From contig CALIUX010000240.1 in NCBI GenBank assembly GCA_938048505.1, positions 1 through 8,750 on the forward strand: a stretch of 8,750 nucleotides of DNA. Reading direction: 5' to 3'. Shown here piece by piece: positions 6,924-8,750 of this stretch. The translations under genes were made by a program, and so were the position numbers. Source of the DNA: an uncultured Pseudomonadales bacterium (lineage in GTDB: Bacteria; Pseudomonadota; Gammaproteobacteria; Pseudomonadales; Cellvibrionaceae). The stretch's first letter is position 1. Each line of letters starts with the position of its first letter. The notes under the pieces were generated by a model, which was given only the letters and a program-made list of their open reading frames with translations, was not told the DNA's origin and did no database searches.

Positions 6924-6954
6924 CGGATAAAAAAGAATTCAAGCAGGTTCACCA

Positions 6955-7389
6955 ATGGCAGATGAAAAGCAATATCTTGCAAAAATCTTAATCGTAGAAG
7001 ACAACAGACTCGAGGCAGCGCTACTTGAGAGTCTACTAAAGCGTTTTGGGTGCACCGTTTTTATTTCTAGGGGATTGGACATTGTTGACAAAATGAATGA
7101 GCATTATGACCTCATTTTTTTAGATATTAATATGCCTGGTATTGATGGGTTTTATATTGCTAATACATTCAAGAAATCAAGCCATTGTGAAAACGACATT
7201 CCTTTAGTGGTTGTATCGGCTCAACCCTGCACAAATAGCGTCAAATCAAAATGTGAAGAGCTGGGCATTTCTGACTATATTAAAAAGCCCATCACTGAAG
7301 AAGTTGTTGCCAGGCTATTAAGCAAATACATACAAGACAAGGAAATCATTATTGTAGAAGCTGACAACGCTCAGCCCTTTGGCGATTAA
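6955..7389 (+). CDS. Single-domain (CheY-like) response regulator
   Basis: The 144-residue protein is one receiver domain with every phosphorylation residue present: acidic pair E15-D16 in ILIVEDNR, phosphoacceptor D57 in LIFLDINMPGIDG, S88 in VVVSAQ, and K111 followed by P112 in YIKKPI. There is no output domain; after the receiver only about 18 residues remain. Such proteins signal by protein-protein contact or act as phosphate carriers or sinks. The gene is divergent from the kinase-Hpt operon across about 450 bases, so it is a natural candidate for the final acceptor of that phosphorelay, although pairing is inferred from position alone. The ATG at 6955 is preceded by AGCAGG, with AGG 7 bases ahead. 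Its sequence resembles the kinase's last receiver (both have VEDNR and an MPxxDGF core), as expected of the family in general. Confidence 0.9.
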   Translation: MADEKQYLAKILIVEDNRLEAALLESLLKRFGCTVFISRGLDIVDKMNEHYDLIFLDINMPGIDGFYIANTFKKSSHCENDIPLVVVSAQPCTNSVKSKCEELGISDYIKKPITEEVVARLLSKYIQDKEIIIVEADNAQPFGD

Positions 7390-7430
7390 GGCTCTTCCTT
7401 GAGCTTAATACACCAATGTAGGCATAGCTA

Positions 7431-7457
7431 TAAAAGCTAGAGCGAACCGCTTAAGCT
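7431..7457 (-). terminator. Weak candidate terminator for the di-heme oxidoreductase gene
   Basis: On the minus strand, 16 bases past the stop codon, AGCTTAAGC (7449-7457) can pair with GCTCTAGCT (7435-7443) around a 5-base loop, with two mismatches in the middle, and TTTTATA follows. Position and T-rich tail fit an intrinsic terminator but the stem is weak. The rest of the 83-base convergent gap (7390-7472) shows only a small hairpin near 7391-7404 without a T tract, so no clear terminator serves the response regulator. Confidence 0.25.
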
Positions 7458-7472
7458 AATCACTCCAAAGCA

Positions 7473-8750
7473 TTAAAGATCATTAAGAAAAGCTAACAAT
7501 GCGCTTCTTTGATTCTCTGAAAAAGAGAGAATATTGTTTCGCGATGCTTCAGCTTCACCACCATGCCAAAGAACGGCCTCCATAATTGTTCTGGCCCTAC
7601 CATCGTGAAGAAATGTTGCTTTTGGGTCGACTATTTTAGTGAGGCCAAGCCCCCACAATGGAGGCGTACGCCATTCTGTGGCAGAAGCAAGGTATTCTAC
7701 AAGTACCTCATTAGACACAGGCATATTATTTCTCGAAAAATCAGCAAGAGCGCTCCCCATGTCATGCAAAAGCATATCCGTATAAGGGAAAATAAGCTGT
7801 CCAGACAATTCCGGCAATTGCTCACTCACTCCCGTAGTGTATGAAGCAGTGTGGCAAGCCTCGCAACCAGCCTCTCCAAATAAACGCTTACCCTCTTTAA
7901 CAATGTCTGAGTTAGCATCTCTTCTCGCTGGAACAGCCAACTGCGATGCATAAAAAGTAACAATATCTAGCACACGATCTGAAACTTCATAATCGTACTG
8001 CTCATTCTGGTCGCCATTGCCATTATCAGCATTAATACAGTCTACTTGATGAGATATACAGTTTTCTTCAGGTAGCAGCACCGAAGTCAAACCCATATCA
8101 CCTAAGAATGCGCCTGCGGTTTGTTCTTTAATGGATGGTTGCCCTGCTTTCCAGCCGAATCGACCAAGGTCAACTGCATTTTTTTCGATACTCCAGACAT
8201 AATTTGCCTTACCCGATATACCATCATCGTCAGCATCACTTTCGTCACGTTTTTTTAAAATATCTTCTTCTTTGATTAAGGATAAAAGCCCCAACCCAAT
8301 CATCGGTGGTGCAACGCGAGCTGAAAAGACGGTATCGAAATCCAGCTCTAAACCTTCATCAAGATACCCGTTTTCAATAGTCCAGAATGGCTTTCTAAGC
8401 GACACTTTAAAGCCATCAGAAAACGTAACATCCACCTCCTCATAGCGCACACTTAAACGCGCCTCTGTTTTGATGTTTGGATTTGAAAGGTGCTGTATTT
8501 GATTACCCACCACACTGTCGCCAATATTTGCCAACAAAGATGCGCTGATTTGACTTTTTTGCTGCTCAGTCAAGTTAGATTTTGAAGCTCGGATAAGCAT
8601 CGTCGAAAAATCGGTGCCGTTTTCAGTTGCGGAAACATCTGGTGCATGACCTCGACCATCACGCACATGGCAATCTTGACAGGCATTATTATTGAAGTGA
8701 GGCCCCAAGCCATCACGTAGAGATGTTGTTGAACGATTCGGCACCCAAGG
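7473..8750 (-). CDS. Di-heme c-type oxidoreductase, DUF1111/DHOR family (N-terminus outside window)
   Basis: The frame is open to the right edge of the window, giving 425 residues; the visible protein begins PWVPNRSTTSLRDGLGPHFN, a conserved block just ahead of the first haem site in this family. Two CXXCH haem c motifs are present, CQDCH about 24 residues from the edge and CEACH about 296. Other family hallmarks are HVRDGRG after the first haem, an aspartate-rich DADDDGISGKAN that may bind calcium, RFGWKAGQPS, and near the end FLHDGRARTIMEAVLWHGGEA. Such proteins are usually 450-500 residues with a signal peptide and sit in the periplasm or cell envelope, so some tens of N-terminal residues are missing. 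They are related to di-haem peroxidases, but their reaction is poorly defined. In other bacteria the family is often found beside imelysin-type iron-uptake proteins; that would have to lie beyond base 8750. The frame is intact and convergent with the response regulator. Confidence 0.9.
   Translation of the reverse strand, partial: PWVPNRSTTSLRDGLGPHFNNNACQDCHVRDGRGHAPDVSATENGTDFSTMLIRASKSNLTEQQKSQISASLLANIGDSVVGNQIQHLSNPNIKTEARLSVRYEEVDVTFSDGFKVSLRKPFWTIENGYLDEGLELDFDTVFSARVAPPMIGLGLLSLIKEEDILKKRDESDADDDGISGKANYVWSIEKNAVDLGRFGWKAGQPSIKEQTAGAFLGDMGLTSVLLPEENCISHQVDCINADNGNGDQNEQYDYEVSDRVLDIVTFYASQLAVPARRDANSDIVKEGKRLFGEAGCEACHTASYTTGVSEQLPELSGQLIFPYTDMLLHDMGSALADFSRNNMPVSNEVLVEYLASATEWRTPPLWGLGLTKIVDPKATFLHDGRARTIMEAVLWHGGEAEASRNNILSFSENQRSALLAFLNDL

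Larger units (their letters stand above)
6522..6954. other. Divergent regulatory region between kinase and response regulator
   Basis: This roughly 430-base AT-rich stretch separates the divergently transcribed kinase operon and response-regulator gene and must hold both promoters. Visible elements are a sigma70-like promoter with an A9 tract, a nested inverted repeat in the regulator leader, a 14-bp palindrome at 6693-6706 and the doubtful minus-strand ORF. I could not identify a convincing promoter for the kinase. Confidence 0.7.

Noticed and set aside
7563..7844. 93-codon plus-strand ORF inside the di-heme oxidoreductase gene
   Set aside because: It is antisense to a conserved segment that includes DGRARTIMEAVLWHGGE; basic, cysteine-scattered composition is typical of a shadow frame.

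Overview
The window reads as a moderately AT-rich stretch of a marine gammaproteobacterial chromosome. The evidence is a TonB-dependent receptor next to a secreted family-50 (agarase-type) glycoside hydrolase, a BarA/TorS-like hybrid kinase and a di-heme c-type oxidoreductase. An agar-degrading Cellvibrionales- or Alteromonadales-type organism is my inference; no rRNA or other marker gene is present to prove it.

Layout. (1) 1-600, plus: the C-terminal end of a TonB-dependent outer-membrane receptor, followed by a strong hairpin terminator at 610-654. (2) 693-2951, minus and convergent with the receptor: a secreted GH50 beta-agarase-like enzyme with an N-terminal carbohydrate-binding-like domain. 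(3) 2952-3378: no intact gene; it holds an inverted repeat just upstream of the GH50 gene and what look like minus-strand fragments of a decayed gene. (4) 3379-3771 and 3785-about 6508, minus: a two-gene operon encoding a membrane hybrid histidine kinase (HisKA, HATPase, two degenerate receivers, one intact receiver) and then a separate Hpt protein. (5) About 6509-6954: a divergent regulatory region with a consensus-like promoter, a nested inverted repeat, a 14-bp palindrome and a doubtful 53-codon ORF. (6) 6955-7389, plus: a single-domain CheY-like response regulator. (7) 7473-8750, minus, 5' end outside the window: a DUF1111/DHOR di-heme oxidoreductase.

How the parts may work together. The receptor and GH50 enzyme fit uptake and depolymerisation of a galactan such as agar. 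The kinase, Hpt protein and divergent receiver contain every part of a His-Asp-His-Asp phosphorelay, with the single-domain regulator as a plausible final acceptor. No DNA-binding output domain is encoded here, so the output must be a protein interaction or lie elsewhere. Whether the relay controls the neighbouring agarase locus cannot be told from sequence.

The most unusual observations are these. The kinase has no ATG, GTG or TTG in frame ahead of its first membrane segment, but has a good Shine-Dalgarno sequence placed for an ATT codon. Four 7-base homopolymers cluster at the second membrane segment of the same gene. The response-regulator leader carries an 11-bp perfect inverted repeat. 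I did not find clear evidence of a wholly new system; the phosphorelay with its unusual kinase is the best candidate for follow-up.
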